This document shows, one piece after another, positions 51,726 through 62,400 of a stretch of DNA of 64,000 nt. Below the pieces are notes generated by a model. The model did not search any database, was not told the origin of the DNA, and worked only from the letters and a program-made list of their open reading frames with translations. How positions within the stretch are numbered: the first letter of the stretch is position 1; each line of letters opens with the position of its first letter. A program made the translations under genes and the position numbers. Source of the stretch: JBBDMU01 sp040905685 (GTDB lineage: Bacteria; Bacteroidota; Rhodothermia; Balneolales; Natronogracilivirgulaceae); the NCBI GenBank assembly GCA_040905685.1, contig JBBDRB010000113.1, positions 7,072 through 71,071 on the forward strand. Reading direction: 5' to 3'.

Positions 51726-52607
51726 TCAAATGCGGCCGTGGGCTTCGTCCAGCACACGTTGTATTTTCAGGGCCTGTTCTGCATCAAGCCCTCTGCGCCG
51801 GGCTATATCCAGGGTGACGGAACCCAGGTTAGTATAAATCGAAGTTAACCGGCCGGATCCCTTTATTCCCCGAAGATGCCGGCTGACGGTCCCTGAATCC
51901 CCACGACTTACAGGTCCCGTCAACGAAGCATCAATGCCCTTTTGTGTGATATTTTTCCAGGTATTGGAAATTAAAGGTCCCATCACTTTGACCACATCTA
52001 TATCGGGGCCGGTTGACTGCAGACTGAGTCGGGCGGCTTCCATTAAGGCAGGCAGATAATTACAGGTAAAAACAGCTGCCAGGTGGAGGCCGTTTTTTTG
52101 TTCTTCATTTACTTCAAGGCTGTGGGCATCCAAAATATCAGCTATCACCCTGAGCTCAACGATCAGCGGACCGTCACCCTGCAGGCTGATGTAGCAACCT
52201 GAGAAAATAGTATTCCTGACGGAGCCGCTGAACGTCTGCAGAGGATGAAAAGAAGCCGTGGGCGAACCTTTGGCTCTCAGAGGGCTTAAAACAGACGCAG
52301 GCTTTGACCCTGAAGTATGCACAAAGGATACCCTTGAAAAATCTCCCTCCAGAGCGGACAGCTTTACGGCCACATCTTCAATGCTGTCATCCGGAACACA
52401 TATAAAACAGATTTGCCCGAGATATTCCAGCGATTCGGGAAACCTGCCCGTCATTTCAGCGTCTGCATACCCGCCAAGCCGGTCGGCAGCTGTTCGTGTT
52501 CTGTTGAAGAGACCACTGACGAACAGACCCTTATCGTGCAAAGCGGCGGCCAGCGCCGAGCCCACCGCTCCGGTCCCGATAACGGATACCTTATGTTTAA
52601 ATGTCAT
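51726..52607 (-). CDS. Rossmann-fold NADP-binding DUF2520 protein
   Basis: 293 aa. The N-terminal Rossmann domain begins KVSVIGTGAVGSALAAALHD with a GxGxxG dinucleotide site and continues FICVPDDSIEDVAVKLSAL. The C-terminal helical DUF2520 domain includes GLHLAAVFTCNYLPALMEAA and GPVSRGDSGTVSRHLRGIKG. The fold resembles ketopantoate reductase / proline-5-carboxylate reductase relatives, but the reaction is unknown. The start codon overlaps the end of the upstream Memo-like gene by 11 bases. Confidence 0.88.
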   Translation of the reverse strand: MTFKHKVSVIGTGAVGSALAAALHDKGLFVSGLFNRTRTAADRLGGYADAEMTGRFPESLEYLGQICFICVPDDSIEDVAVKLSALEGDFSRVSFVHTSGSKPASVLSPLRAKGSPTASFHPLQTFSGSVRNTIFSGCYISLQGDGPLIVELRVIADILDAHSLEVNEEQKNGLHLAAVFTCNYLPALMEAARLSLQSTGPDIDVVKVMGPLISNTWKNITQKGIDASLTGPVSRGDSGTVSRHLRGIKGSGRLTSIYTNLGSVTLDIARRRGLDAEQALKIQRVLDEAHGRI

Positions 52608-53367
52608 AACTGCCCAATTTTTGTCCGGACCTGAAAGCGGCGTAACCGGCGATCAGGCTGTTTTCCCTGTCACTATGGTACCTGCCCTTTGGAAATTCTA
52701 TTTCGAGTTCCCATGCAAGGGCAACACGTACACCAACCAAAAAAACACCGGCGCCTTCAATTTTAGATTTGCCGCTGTACAGGAAATTCTGGAGGCCGGA
52801 AATATCCTTATTATCAATAACATCCCTGATACGGCTAAATTCTATCTGATGATCTGCATGCAGATCACAGGCGCATATCAGCACTACATTTTTTTCTGCC
52901 AGAAGCTCGCGCAGCACATACACCATTTCATCAACTATTTCGGGACGTTCATCGGCAAGCTGCATGCTGACGGCGTTAAAGTTTTCCCTGGCACACTGCA
53001 GCATGGCTAAATGGTCATACAGGCTCATTTGTCCGTGCAGGCCGCTATCATCGATAAAAAAATCATCTTCTTCGTCACAAAATTCATCCCGCAGCTTTTC
53101 ATTGGCCGCTACCCTGCCGAACTGGGTCTTGAACGCTGTTGCTGATGCCATAGGAATTTTTTTATCCAGATTCCCTTTGACCGGTTCCAGGATGACGGCC
53201 GTTTCGTAATTGCTGCCTGACAACTCCCCGTAAATTTCCAAGACCTGCTCCATGTTCATGTCAGTGACCAGACGGGGCACAAACAGGATCCGTATCGCTT
53301 TACGTGGATTACCGGATTTTTTCTGTATAAAATTTTGAAGTTCTTCTTTCGTGAATGCCGTCTTCAT
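52597..53367 (-). CDS. Degenerate Memo-like (AmmeMemoRadiSam B-type) protein
   Basis: 256 aa. The region GLHGQMSLYDHLAMLQ aligns with the HSxExQLPFL motif of Memo proteins, ICACDLHADHQ with the SSDFSHY motif, and SLIAGYAAFRSG with the C-terminal VGYAA segment. Several usual ligands are replaced: the conserved Cys before a Gly-rich turn is Glu in KIEGAGVFLVGVR. So this is a remote member whose metal or redox function may be changed. It overlaps the PPTase gene by 4 bases and the DUF2520 gene by 11, a tightly coupled set. Confidence 0.6.
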   Translation of the reverse strand: MKTAFTKEELQNFIQKKSGNPRKAIRILFVPRLVTDMNMEQVLEIYGELSGSNYETAVILEPVKGNLDKKIPMASATAFKTQFGRVAANEKLRDEFCDEEDDFFIDDSGLHGQMSLYDHLAMLQCARENFNAVSMQLADERPEIVDEMVYVLRELLAEKNVVLICACDLHADHQIEFSRIRDVIDNKDISGLQNFLYSGKSKIEGAGVFLVGVRVALAWELEIEFPKGRYHSDRENSLIAGYAAFRSGQKLGSYDI

Positions 53368-53936
53368 GGGTTCGGTGTTAATATTTGCTGTTGTGAATAG
53401 GCAACGGATACCCAGTAACCATTTAAGGCAAAAGATATAACGCGGATGTTCATATTGTCAACCGTTGCCGTATAGCAGAGATCCTCATTCCCGCTAAGGT
53501 CAACTTTTTGCATGGCCATTCGCAGACCGGTTCCCGTGAACTTCAGGACCGCTTCTTTAATGGTCCACAGTCTGATGGTATCGATGCCGGAAATGACAGC
53601 GGCTTCTTTGTCACTGGTAATGCGTTGCCTTAATCCCTCCGGAACGTTCCGGTTTCTGGCCTCTATATCAAGGCCGATTTCTCCGAATACGTTCATTCCG
53701 CAGCAAATTGCCGTTTTGGTATGTGAAATGGCCACCCCGATCTCCCGCCGGTCAATCCTGCCATAAGGCTTGCCTGATGTTTTTTTGATGATCTTCAGGG
53801 ACTGTCCGTTCAGGGAGGCTTTATCAGCAACCCTTTTAAGCAACGCTTCGGGTTGCCCGGGTTGCCCGTTCAACCCGTCATAGCACAGGTAAAGACCTTT
53901 TGGAAAAGAATAATGAGGGTTCTGGATGATTTTCAT
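53364..53936 (-). CDS. 4'-phosphopantetheinyl transferase family protein
   Basis: 190 aa Sfp-like PPTase. The signature residues are GLDIEARN (the Mg-binding Asp-x-Glu) and WTIKEAVLKFTG (WxxKEA). REIGVAISHTKTAICCGM is the first conserved block with SH. It converts apo acyl carrier proteins to the holo form. It overlaps the Na/Pi symporter gene by 4 bases and the Memo-like gene by 4 bases. Confidence 0.92.
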   Translation of the reverse strand: MKIIQNPHYSFPKGLYLCYDGLNGQPGQPEALLKRVADKASLNGQSLKIIKKTSGKPYGRIDRREIGVAISHTKTAICCGMNVFGEIGLDIEARNRNVPEGLRQRITSDKEAAVISGIDTIRLWTIKEAVLKFTGTGLRMAMQKVDLSGNEDLCYTATVDNMNIRVISFALNGYWVSVAYSQQQILTPNP

Positions 53937-55537
53937 CGTGCGAAAGAATAGGCTATGGATGTCAGGTGGCTGCTTATGCGGCGTAAGCTATTCATCGTAT
54001 CAATAAAATAGGAGCTTGATTCAAGACTTACAACGTCCTGGATGTCCAGGTTTTCATAATGATCTTTCTGGACCGCCCTGCACCATTCGTTGAGCTGTTC
54101 TTTCTCGGCCAGCATTTTTGCAGCCAATTCAGCATCCCGGCTGGCCAGTATGCTGATCGCCATTTCAAACCGGTCGATCACCTGCCGGTAGAGCTCATTA
54201 AGGTACTGCTGCTCTTTCCCGGTAAGAAACAACCCCTGTTCAATCTCCTTAATGAGCTGATGGCAAAGATTTTTGTCGATAACATCTCCTATGGCTTCCA
54301 GTTCACTGATAAAATGAAACAGGGTGAACTGCAGTTTGGTATCCTGCGGACTCATTTCCTCTTCGCTCATCCGGCTTAGATATTCCTTGATCTCGTTGTT
54401 CATGGTATCAATACGGTCGTCATATCTCTGCACCTGCCTTGCCATGGCCGGGTTGTCTCCTTCATGGGCCCGCCAGAAGTTCATCAGCATATTTTTTACC
54501 TCATCAGCCATGAGCAGCGTTTCGCGGGTGGCGTTGATCAGTCCCAGGGCGGGACTGTCGATGGCATCCTCATTCAGATAGGTGGCCGGCGGTTTTGATA
54601 AAGCGACCCCATCTCCCTGATCCGGGCTTATCAGAAACCGGGTAAAGCTGCATATGTAATCCAGCACGGGTAAGGCGGTTACGGCGACAATGATATTGAA
54701 CAGGGTGTGGAAGTTAGCCCCTTGCCGGATATCATCTCCCGGTGTTTGCTGCATGAATTCCAGGATGGCCGGTAAGGCCAGCAAACACAGCAGGCCCACA
54801 GCCGTTTTTAACAGCAGGTTTGAGGTGCCCAGGCGACGGCCTTCCAGGCTGCCGTACCCGGCAACCAAAGCCGTACCGGCTATCCCTATATTTGATCCGA
54901 TAATAATCGGGATCAGCAGATCCAGTGACCCCAGCCCCCCATCCGCCAGGGCGAGACCGATGCCCACGATGGCTGTAGAACTTTGGATCATTATGGTTAA
55001 CACGGCTGAGATCAGGATCAGGGCAAGAGGATGACCATAAAGCAATTCAATCAACAGGATCATCTCTTCATTACCGGACATGGATGCCGCCGCTTCGCTG
55101 ATCAGGTTCATAGCCAGGAATATAAAACCCAAGGCAAGAGAGCACTGGCCTATTCCACGAAAGATATTGCGTTTGAGAAACTGGAAGGCGATTAATCCCA
55201 GGATCAAAAAGATGGGAAAGTACTCATAAATGCGGATAGCCAGCAACTGCACGGTTATGGTAATGCCGATGTTGGTACCCAGTAAAACAGCCAGCATTCG
55301 CTGAAAGGAAAGATGAGTGGAATGCAGCAGCTTCAAGGCTACTAAAGCCAGTGTTGTCGAAGAAGGAACGACCACCGAAATCGCTATGCCCGCTCCAAAG
55401 GCCTTCAAGCGGTGACTGGTCATCTGATGCAGCCAGTTGATCAGCTTATGGCCGAAAAGCCGGTCCAGTCCCTTGCCCAGAAAACGAACGCCGAAGAGTA
55501 TAAGCGCTACCCCTCCAATAATGTTGAGGAGGATCAT
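53933..55537 (-). CDS. Na/Pi-cotransporter family protein with C-terminal PhoU-like domain
   Basis: 534 aa. The N-terminal half has two Na/Pi symporter repeats (GIAISVVVPSSTTLALVALK and VLTIMIQSSTAIVGIGLALA) with conserved SSTT/SSTA motifs and about nine helices. The C-terminal 200 residues form a helical PhoU-like cytoplasmic domain (INATRETLLMADEVKNMLMN, FHFISELEAIGDVIDKNLC). It is thought to transport phosphate with sodium or to sense it. It is the first gene of the five-gene minus operon ending in queE. Confidence 0.92.
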   Translation of the reverse strand: MILLNIIGGVALILFGVRFLGKGLDRLFGHKLINWLHQMTSHRLKAFGAGIAISVVVPSSTTLALVALKLLHSTHLSFQRMLAVLLGTNIGITITVQLLAIRIYEYFPIFLILGLIAFQFLKRNIFRGIGQCSLALGFIFLAMNLISEAAASMSGNEEMILLIELLYGHPLALILISAVLTIMIQSSTAIVGIGLALADGGLGSLDLLIPIIIGSNIGIAGTALVAGYGSLEGRRLGTSNLLLKTAVGLLCLLALPAILEFMQQTPGDDIRQGANFHTLFNIIVAVTALPVLDYICSFTRFLISPDQGDGVALSKPPATYLNEDAIDSPALGLINATRETLLMADEVKNMLMNFWRAHEGDNPAMARQVQRYDDRIDTMNNEIKEYLSRMSEEEMSPQDTKLQFTLFHFISELEAIGDVIDKNLCHQLIKEIEQGLFLTGKEQQYLNELYRQVIDRFEMAISILASRDAELAAKMLAEKEQLNEWCRAVQKDHYENLDIQDVVSLESSSYFIDTMNSLRRISSHLTSIAYSFAR

Positions 55538-55607
55538 ATAAGGCTCATGCCGGTTAAATGTTGCATGCCGAAAAACAAAACTTACTGTTAACTTTTAGGT
55601 CCTGGTA

Positions 55608-55638
55608 TTGTAACTGGAAGGTAATCATCTGTATTTTG
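55608..55638 (+). promoter_or_regulatory. Possible Bacteroidota-type serA promoter
   Basis: TTG at 55608-55610 and TATTTTG at 55632-55638 are 21 bases apart, close to the -33 TTTG and -7 TAnnTTTG layout of Bacteroidota sigma factors. The start codon is about 54 bases downstream. Pattern match only. Confidence 0.25.
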
Positions 55639-55691
55639 CCATAATATATTTAACTTAAAGTATTAAATGATAATCCTTCAACCGAATAACA

Positions 55692-56891
55692 ATGAAAGTA
55701 TTAGTAGCAGACAAATTACCAGATTTTTATATAGAAAAACTTAACGATATCGGCCTGGATATTGATTACAACCCTAAACTCACCGAAAAAGAACTTGAAA
55801 CTGACGCCGCTGACGCCGACATCTTAATCGTACGGTCAACAAAAGTAAATGCCGCCTGCATCAACAACAGCCCCAATTTAAGCCTGATCATCAGGGCCGG
55901 GGCCGGCGTTAACAATATCGATCTTAATGCAGCCAGTGATGTTGGCATCTATGTTTCCAACTGTCCCGGTAAAAATTCCATAGCTGTTGCAGAACTGGCC
56001 ATGGGGCTCATCATAGCCCTGGATCGCCGCATCCCGGACAATGTTATGGATTTTCACGGGGGAAAATGGAATAAAGGCTTGTACACGCAGGCAGACGGAC
56101 TCAGCGGGAAGAAGCTGGGGGTAATCGGGACCGGCAGGATTGGCAGGGAACTCATAAAGCGCGCTCAGGCTTTCGGCCTGGATGTGGGAGCCTGGTCCCG
56201 CTCTCTCACCACGGAGCAGGCCGAACAGCTTGATATCAACCATTTCGACTCCATTGAAAAGCTGGTCCGAAATTCGGACATCCTGTCCGTGCACCTGGCC
56301 GTCACCCCCGAAACAAGGGGAATTATCTCCAAAAGCGTGTTTTCCGATATGAAGCCGGGGACCCTGTTTATCAACACCTCCAGAGCCGAGGTAATCGATG
56401 AAGATGCCCTGATCGAGGCGCTTAAGAGCGACCGGATCCAGGCCGGAGTGGATGTATTCAACGATGAACCCGAACAAAAAGAGGGTTCTTTTTCCAGCCG
56501 TCTGCAAAACCTGAACAACCTTTATGTAACCCATCATATCGGAGCATCCACAGCCCAGGCCCAAAATGCCGTTTCGGAGGAAGTGGTGTCCATCGTCAGC
56601 CAATACATCCAGACCGGGAAGGCATCTAACTGGATTAACCGCTGTGAAACTACAGCTGTGGAATGGCAGCTGGTCGTCCGCCATTACGATAAGCCGGGGG
56701 TAATCGCCAATGTTATGAATGAGCTTAAATCCGTGAATATCAATGCTGAAGAATTCGAGAACGTGATCTTCGATGGTAAAGTCGCCGCCAGCTGCACCAT
56801 TCAGCTCAATGCCGCCCCGGCGGAGGAGACCCTCCAGAAAATACGAAACCGGAAAGATGAGGTCATCAGCGCGACCCTTATTAAGCTATGA
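55692..56891 (+). CDS. serA: D-3-phosphoglycerate dehydrogenase-like (D-2-hydroxyacid dehydrogenase)
   Basis: 399 aa. First step of serine synthesis, or a related hydroxyacid oxidation. The NAD site is LGVIGTGRIGRELIKRAQAF (GxGxxG at residues 146-151). The catalytic residues sit in LFINTSRAEVIDEDALI (Arg), FNDEPEQKEG (Glu) and VTHHIGASTAQAQN (His). The C-terminal 75 residues form an ACT-like regulatory domain (VVRHYDKPGVIANVMNELKS) that may bind serine. The SerA name fits best; the lack of a serC neighbour leaves some doubt. Confidence 0.9.
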   Translation: MKVLVADKLPDFYIEKLNDIGLDIDYNPKLTEKELETDAADADILIVRSTKVNAACINNSPNLSLIIRAGAGVNNIDLNAASDVGIYVSNCPGKNSIAVAELAMGLIIALDRRIPDNVMDFHGGKWNKGLYTQADGLSGKKLGVIGTGRIGRELIKRAQAFGLDVGAWSRSLTTEQAEQLDINHFDSIEKLVRNSDILSVHLAVTPETRGIISKSVFSDMKPGTLFINTSRAEVIDEDALIEALKSDRIQAGVDVFNDEPEQKEGSFSSRLQNLNNLYVTHHIGASTAQAQNAVSEEVVSIVSQYIQTGKASNWINRCETTAVEWQLVVRHYDKPGVIANVMNELKSVNINAEEFENVIFDGKVAASCTIQLNAAPAEETLQKIRNRKDEVISATLIKL

Positions 56892-56895
56892 TGCC

Positions 56896-59295
56896 CTACT
56901 CTTCTTCCAGGTATTGCAGCCCGCTTCCGGCGACGTTGCGCGTTGCTTCATAGGGATCATCCAGCCGGTTACGGTATAACTGGCCGATCTCCTCACGGAG
57001 GTCATCTTCTGTTGCCCAGACGGCTAATCCGGCAAGGGCAATACGAATGTAGTCATAATCACCCGGCTCACCGGCCAGTTCATACAGCATTTCATAGGCT
57101 TCGACAGAGGAGCTGTTGGATAGCGCTTCCGCCAGGGCGGTTTTGATGACCTGTCCATGCGAATCTGTATCCATAAATCCGAAAAGTACGGTATGTGCCT
57201 CATCCGGAAAGCTTCTACCGTATAGCCTTATGGCTGCAGCGGCAACATGATAGCTGCTGTCGCTAGTCATGGTTTCCAGATGATATTTTATCCCTTCACC
57301 ACCGAAACCGTCGAGCAGGTGAAGGGCCGGGACACGGACCCTGCTTTCCGGTTCGTTTTCAGGGGTCCGCGTCAGGGCAAATTCCACAAGGCCCTCATGC
57401 CTGTTCGCGGCCAGGGCTTCCATGGCCGACTTGCGTATCCCCCGGAAAGAATGGTTCTCCGCGAGATCCAGCATAGCCGTCTCCATGTCGCTGTTCCATT
57501 CCTCCCCGCCCAACTCATTAATGGCCTGGCGGATAACCGCTACGGAAGGATGCCGAAGACGGCCATAGCGGGCCTGCACCCCTCCCGTCTGCCTTACTTC
57601 GGCCAGCTGCAATCCGTCCGGGTCAAGAATAACGTCTTCCAGTGTGCCGCAAAGGGAAAAGCGATAGGTCGAATCGGCTTTATTGATAATGACCGGCCTG
57701 TCATATACAGAGCCTGAAGTACGCAGCTGAACGGTGGTGTGCAGCCTGAAGACCGGCTGCCTTTCCATATCCTGAACCTGGCGAATGCGAACCTGCACTT
57801 CATTGCCGGCCGTATCGGCGGTTACCTCCATTTCCGGATGTCCGGGCTGATGAAACCACTGGTCGAAAAACCAGCTGAGGTCCCTGCCGGTCTGCTGTTC
57901 GAACACATCCTGCAGATCGGAAACATCGACTTCATCAAAGGCAAAGCGGCTCAGATAGGCATTCAACGACGTCCACCAGGTTTCCTCACCCACATAGTCA
58001 TGCAGCATGCGCAGGATCTGGCCGGTTTTGGCATAGGTGTGGCTGTCATACATGTCTTCGGGCTCCGTGTACCGGTTGAATATGACCGGCCGCCGCATAC
58101 GGCGGGCTTCCGTAAAATACTCGTCCCGGTTATCCAGACTGTTCCATACAGCCTCGCTGTCACCCTGCCGGTGGCCGGAATACAGGATCTCAAAATAATT
58201 GGCGAATCCTTCGTTGAGGGGAAGGTTTGCCCAGTTCTTTGCCGTTACATAATTACCGAACCACTGGTGGATCAGCTCATGCATTATGAGCCCCTGGTGG
58301 GAGATGTCCAGTCGGGCACGCTCGTCAATCTGCACGCCATCATACAGTATGGATGCGGTGGTATTCTCCATGCCGCTGGCTATGAATCCACGGACGGGAA
58401 CCTGGGCATAGATTCCCCACGGATAGGCCACGCCGGTTTTGGTTTCAATATAATCCAGCATATCCTCCGTATTTTCATAGATCAGATCTGCATATTCCGC
58501 GTAAGCCGGTTCGGTAAAGTATTTAAACAGTGTGTCATGGTTCCATGAGCTGCTGACGGAATAATCTCCAACAGCAAGAGCAAACAGATAGGGGGAATGA
58601 GGCTTGTCCATCACCCAGTAATCGGTTCTCAGGGAGTCGCCGGGCATCACCCTGCTTTCGATCAGGGCTCCGTTGGAGAGTGTTTTGTAGGGTTCGGGAA
58701 CGGATATCCAGGTTTCCTGGGTGGCGCGCTCCAGGGGCGAATCAATGGTGGGAAACCAGAAACTATTGTCTTCCGGCTGACCCAGCGTCCACACCTGGGT
58801 CGGACGGACCGGATCAAGATCCAGAGGATCAATGAAGTAGAGGCCGCGCTCAGGCCGGGTGGACGCATACCGGATGGCCACGAACAGGCTGTCTCCCTGA
58901 TCGACGGCTTCCGGAAGGGAAATGCTTAAGGTCGACGAATCGTTCTTAAATTCAAGATGCTCGCTCGTATGCACGGTATAAACCGAGTCAATGTCCATCG
59001 CCTTAGCATCCAGGATGATCCGGGTATTGCCATCGTCAAGGCTGGTAAGAAACAGTTCCGTGAGGCCGTTCACCCGTTCGTGTTCAAAATCAAAACGCAC
59101 CCAAAGCTTCTGGTGCCTGAGATCCCAGGTCCGCTTCCTCGACTGTTGTTCTTCACCCTCCGGGATGAACCACCCGTTTTCCGCCTCCCCCCCGGCAGTG
59201 ATTCCTCCCGGAGCCTGATCCAGAATTTGTGTTGGTCCGCAGGCCGTTAGAATGGCAAGGGAAGATGAAATAATAAAAAGTCTGGTAACGTTCAT
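56896..59295 (-). CDS. M1-family metallopeptidase lipoprotein
   Basis: 799 aa from ATG 59295. Lipoprotein signal (RLFIISSSLAILTAC) and an M1 catalytic domain. The exopeptidase motif is GMENTTASILYDG (GxMEN type). The zinc motif is HELIHQWFGNYV, with Glu of LNEGFANYFEILY as third ligand, and the catalytic Tyr region is MYDSHTYAKTGQILRML. A C-terminal helical, HEAT-like region (about 560-799) follows. The protein likely trims peptides in the periplasm or at the surface. Convergent with serA, five bases apart. Confidence 0.92.
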   Translation of the reverse strand: MNVTRLFIISSSLAILTACGPTQILDQAPGGITAGGEAENGWFIPEGEEQQSRKRTWDLRHQKLWVRFDFEHERVNGLTELFLTSLDDGNTRIILDAKAMDIDSVYTVHTSEHLEFKNDSSTLSISLPEAVDQGDSLFVAIRYASTRPERGLYFIDPLDLDPVRPTQVWTLGQPEDNSFWFPTIDSPLERATQETWISVPEPYKTLSNGALIESRVMPGDSLRTDYWVMDKPHSPYLFALAVGDYSVSSSWNHDTLFKYFTEPAYAEYADLIYENTEDMLDYIETKTGVAYPWGIYAQVPVRGFIASGMENTTASILYDGVQIDERARLDISHQGLIMHELIHQWFGNYVTAKNWANLPLNEGFANYFEILYSGHRQGDSEAVWNSLDNRDEYFTEARRMRRPVIFNRYTEPEDMYDSHTYAKTGQILRMLHDYVGEETWWTSLNAYLSRFAFDEVDVSDLQDVFEQQTGRDLSWFFDQWFHQPGHPEMEVTADTAGNEVQVRIRQVQDMERQPVFRLHTTVQLRTSGSVYDRPVIINKADSTYRFSLCGTLEDVILDPDGLQLAEVRQTGGVQARYGRLRHPSVAVIRQAINELGGEEWNSDMETAMLDLAENHSFRGIRKSAMEALAANRHEGLVEFALTRTPENEPESRVRVPALHLLDGFGGEGIKYHLETMTSDSSYHVAAAAIRLYGRSFPDEAHTVLFGFMDTDSHGQVIKTALAEALSNSSSVEAYEMLYELAGEPGDYDYIRIALAGLAVWATEDDLREEIGQLYRNRLDDPYEATRNVAGSGLQYLEEE

Positions 59296-59473
59296 GATTA
59301 AATTATAAAATAATAACGGCGGCAGAGAAATAAACAACAGGCATCAAAACTTTACGTAACTTTGATCTTCTTTCTCAGTTTTGATTATCTAATCCCTTTA
59401 CTATTATTACGGGCTTATAAATTGGAATACAGGGTAAACATAAGCCATTTCTATATAAATCCATTACCACCTG

Positions 59474-62400
59474 ATGCAAAAAGATCATAAAACGCTTAAT
59501 AAACTATTTGCTGCTGCAGCCTTTATTACGGCCTTTATCCTGTATTTATTAACCCTCCCCCCCACCACCAGTTTTTGGGATCCCGCCGAGCGTATTGCCA
59601 CAGCCTGGGGACTGCAGATCCCCCATCCACCGGGAACCCCTTTGTACCTGTTGCTGGGACGCCTGTTTTCCATGTTTGTCACCACGGAATCGGTCGCCTA
59701 TTCCATCAATATCATGAGCGCCCTGGCATCGTCGGTCACGGTCATGCTGCTGTATCTTATCATCGTGCGCCTGGTCCGCGAATGGAAAGGCAATCCCGAT
59801 GCGTTGCCCCTGATTGACAAGATCGGCCTGTACGGGGGTGCTCTTGTCGGGGCACTGGCTTTTTCGGTAACCGACAGCCATTGGTTTACCTCCATTGAGG
59901 CGGAGACCTATGCCCTGTCGCTCACCTTTACAGCCATTGTGGTCTGGCTGGTACTCAAGTGGTCGGAGAACCATGACCGTCCGCGCAACGAAAGGTGGCT
60001 TATCCTGATCACCTATATGTTCGGACTGGCCTTCGGGGTCCACCTCCTTAGTTTACTGGTGATCTTTTTCGTGGGGTTGATCATCTACTTTAAGAAGTAC
60101 GAATTTGAGCCCCGAAGCTTTGTCATGGCCGGACTCTGTTCCGTTGTTGTTTTCTTCTCTATCTACCCGGTTACGATGATCCACATCCCCACGCTGGCCG
60201 GAGCGTTTGAAGATTTTACCGGCGGACTGCTCGGACCCATAGCCTTTATTATACTACTGGTGGGCGTTCTGGCCTATGGCATTTATTACACGCATATAAA
60301 AAGAATGCGGCTGGCCAATATCGTTCTTCTGGGTTATATGGTGATCCTGATAGGATATTCAAGCTTTTCCCTTATTTACATCCGGTCTCAGGTCGATCCG
60401 GCCATTAACCAGAATGCACCCGATAATATAGAACGGTTTATCAGCTACCTGAATCGGGAGCAATACGGAAGCCATCCGATCCTGACGGGCAACAGCTTCA
60501 ATAACGAGCTGGGTTCGATCGACCGGAACGAGGAAAAGCTGTTTCCCCGCCGGCATTCCTCCGATCCCCGGCATATGTCTAAATATGCTGAATATGACAG
60601 CGACTGGCACTTTTTCTGGAGCTATCAGGTCGGGCATATGTATATGCGCTATTTTAACTGGAACTTCATTGGCCGGGACAGTGACCTACAGGATGCCCCC
60701 TGGACGGCAGGCTTTACCTCCAGTGATCATGCCGGTAACCCGGCCCATAATACTTTTTTCTTTTTACCCTTCCTTCTGGGCCTGCTGGGCATGGTTTATC
60801 ACTTTCAAAAAGACTGGAAACGCGCTTTTAGCGTGCTCATCCTGTTTCTCGCAACCGGCCTGGCCATCGTATTTTACCTGAATCAGACCCCGTTCCAGCC
60901 CCGGGAAAGGGACTACTCCTACACCGGCTCCTTCTTTGCTTTTTCCATATGGGTAGGCCTGGGGGTAACCGGCATCATGGAGCTGATCAGGGATTATCTG
61001 AAGCAGAACAGGATAGCCGCCTGTGGGGCTCTTGCGATGTGCTTTCTGGCGGCTCCCGTACTTATAGGCATACAAACCTACTCGAACAACGACAGGAGCC
61101 TGAGATATGTGGCTCCGGATTATGCCTATAATATGCTTAACAGCACGGCTCCTTACGCCATAATCTTTACCAATGGCGATAACGATACCTTCCCGCTTTG
61201 GTATCTGCAGGAAGTCGAGGGGGTCCGGACCGATGTGCGGGTCGTTAACCTGAGTCTCCTTAACACGCCCTGGTACATCAAGCAAATGAAGAACAAATGG
61301 AACCATGACTCCCCCCCGGTCCCCATTTCCCTGACCGATGAGGAAGTGGACCGCCTGGAAGACAAGTTTGACTTTCAGCGCCCCGGTGATTTCCACACAC
61401 CCGGGGAAATCACGATACCGGTCGATAAAGAGCTGCTGAGCCAATATCATGAGTCGGAAGCCCGGGATGCCGGTTCTATATTTTCAGAAACGGCCGGGGC
61501 ACAGGAACCCGAAGTCAGGACTTCCAGCATGAACTTTGAGATTCCCGTAGACGAGCTTGATGATGAGGTAACATGGGAGTTTGAAGGCTCCTTCCTTACC
61601 GAAGACCGCCAGGGCAATGAATTGTACTACACGAGGATACAGGATGATATGGTGCTGGATATACTCAGGACCAATCAGTGGATCCGGCCCGTTTATTTTG
61701 CCATTACCGTTTCCCGGGACGGGCAGCTAGACCTTCAGAATTATTTCAGGCTGGAAGGGAAAGCCTTCCGGGTCGTTCCCGTTCAGCATAACGAAAGTTA
61801 TGGCATGGTCGATACGGAAATCCACGGCAACCGGCTCAACTCATTCCGGTTCCGTGAAACCGACAACGAGAATGCCTATTTCGACGAGAATATCCGGCGG
61901 ATGCTGGATAATTACCGGACGATTTTCAACCGTCAGGCTACGGCTTTCGCCGACATGAGCAGGCCCGACAGCGCGGCTTACTGGATGAGCTGGGGTGAGG
62001 ATAAAATTCCATTTGATGTGGTGGAAGGCAATGTCGGGTCCATGATCAACTATGCCTATCAGTATTCGCAACTGGATGAAGACGAGCGGGCCCTGAACAT
62101 AGTGGAGATAGCCCGGCCCCGGTTAATGCAGCAGATCAGTGAAAATATTGAACGCATGGACCGGGTGGAAGGCGGGATAAGCGGCCTGCAGCAGGAACTC
62201 GGGGAAAGAGGCCGTCAGCTTGGAGCCGACCGGCGCCGGGTCATGCAAAATGAGATCCGCAGGCTCACACAGAACCGCCAAAGCAGGATCCGGGATGTAT
62301 CCTATGATTCTAGCAGGCTGATGATCATTCAACGCATCTATTTCAGTGCCGGCATGGATGAAGAAGCCATGGCACTGGCCGCACAGGTCGATTCAATAAC

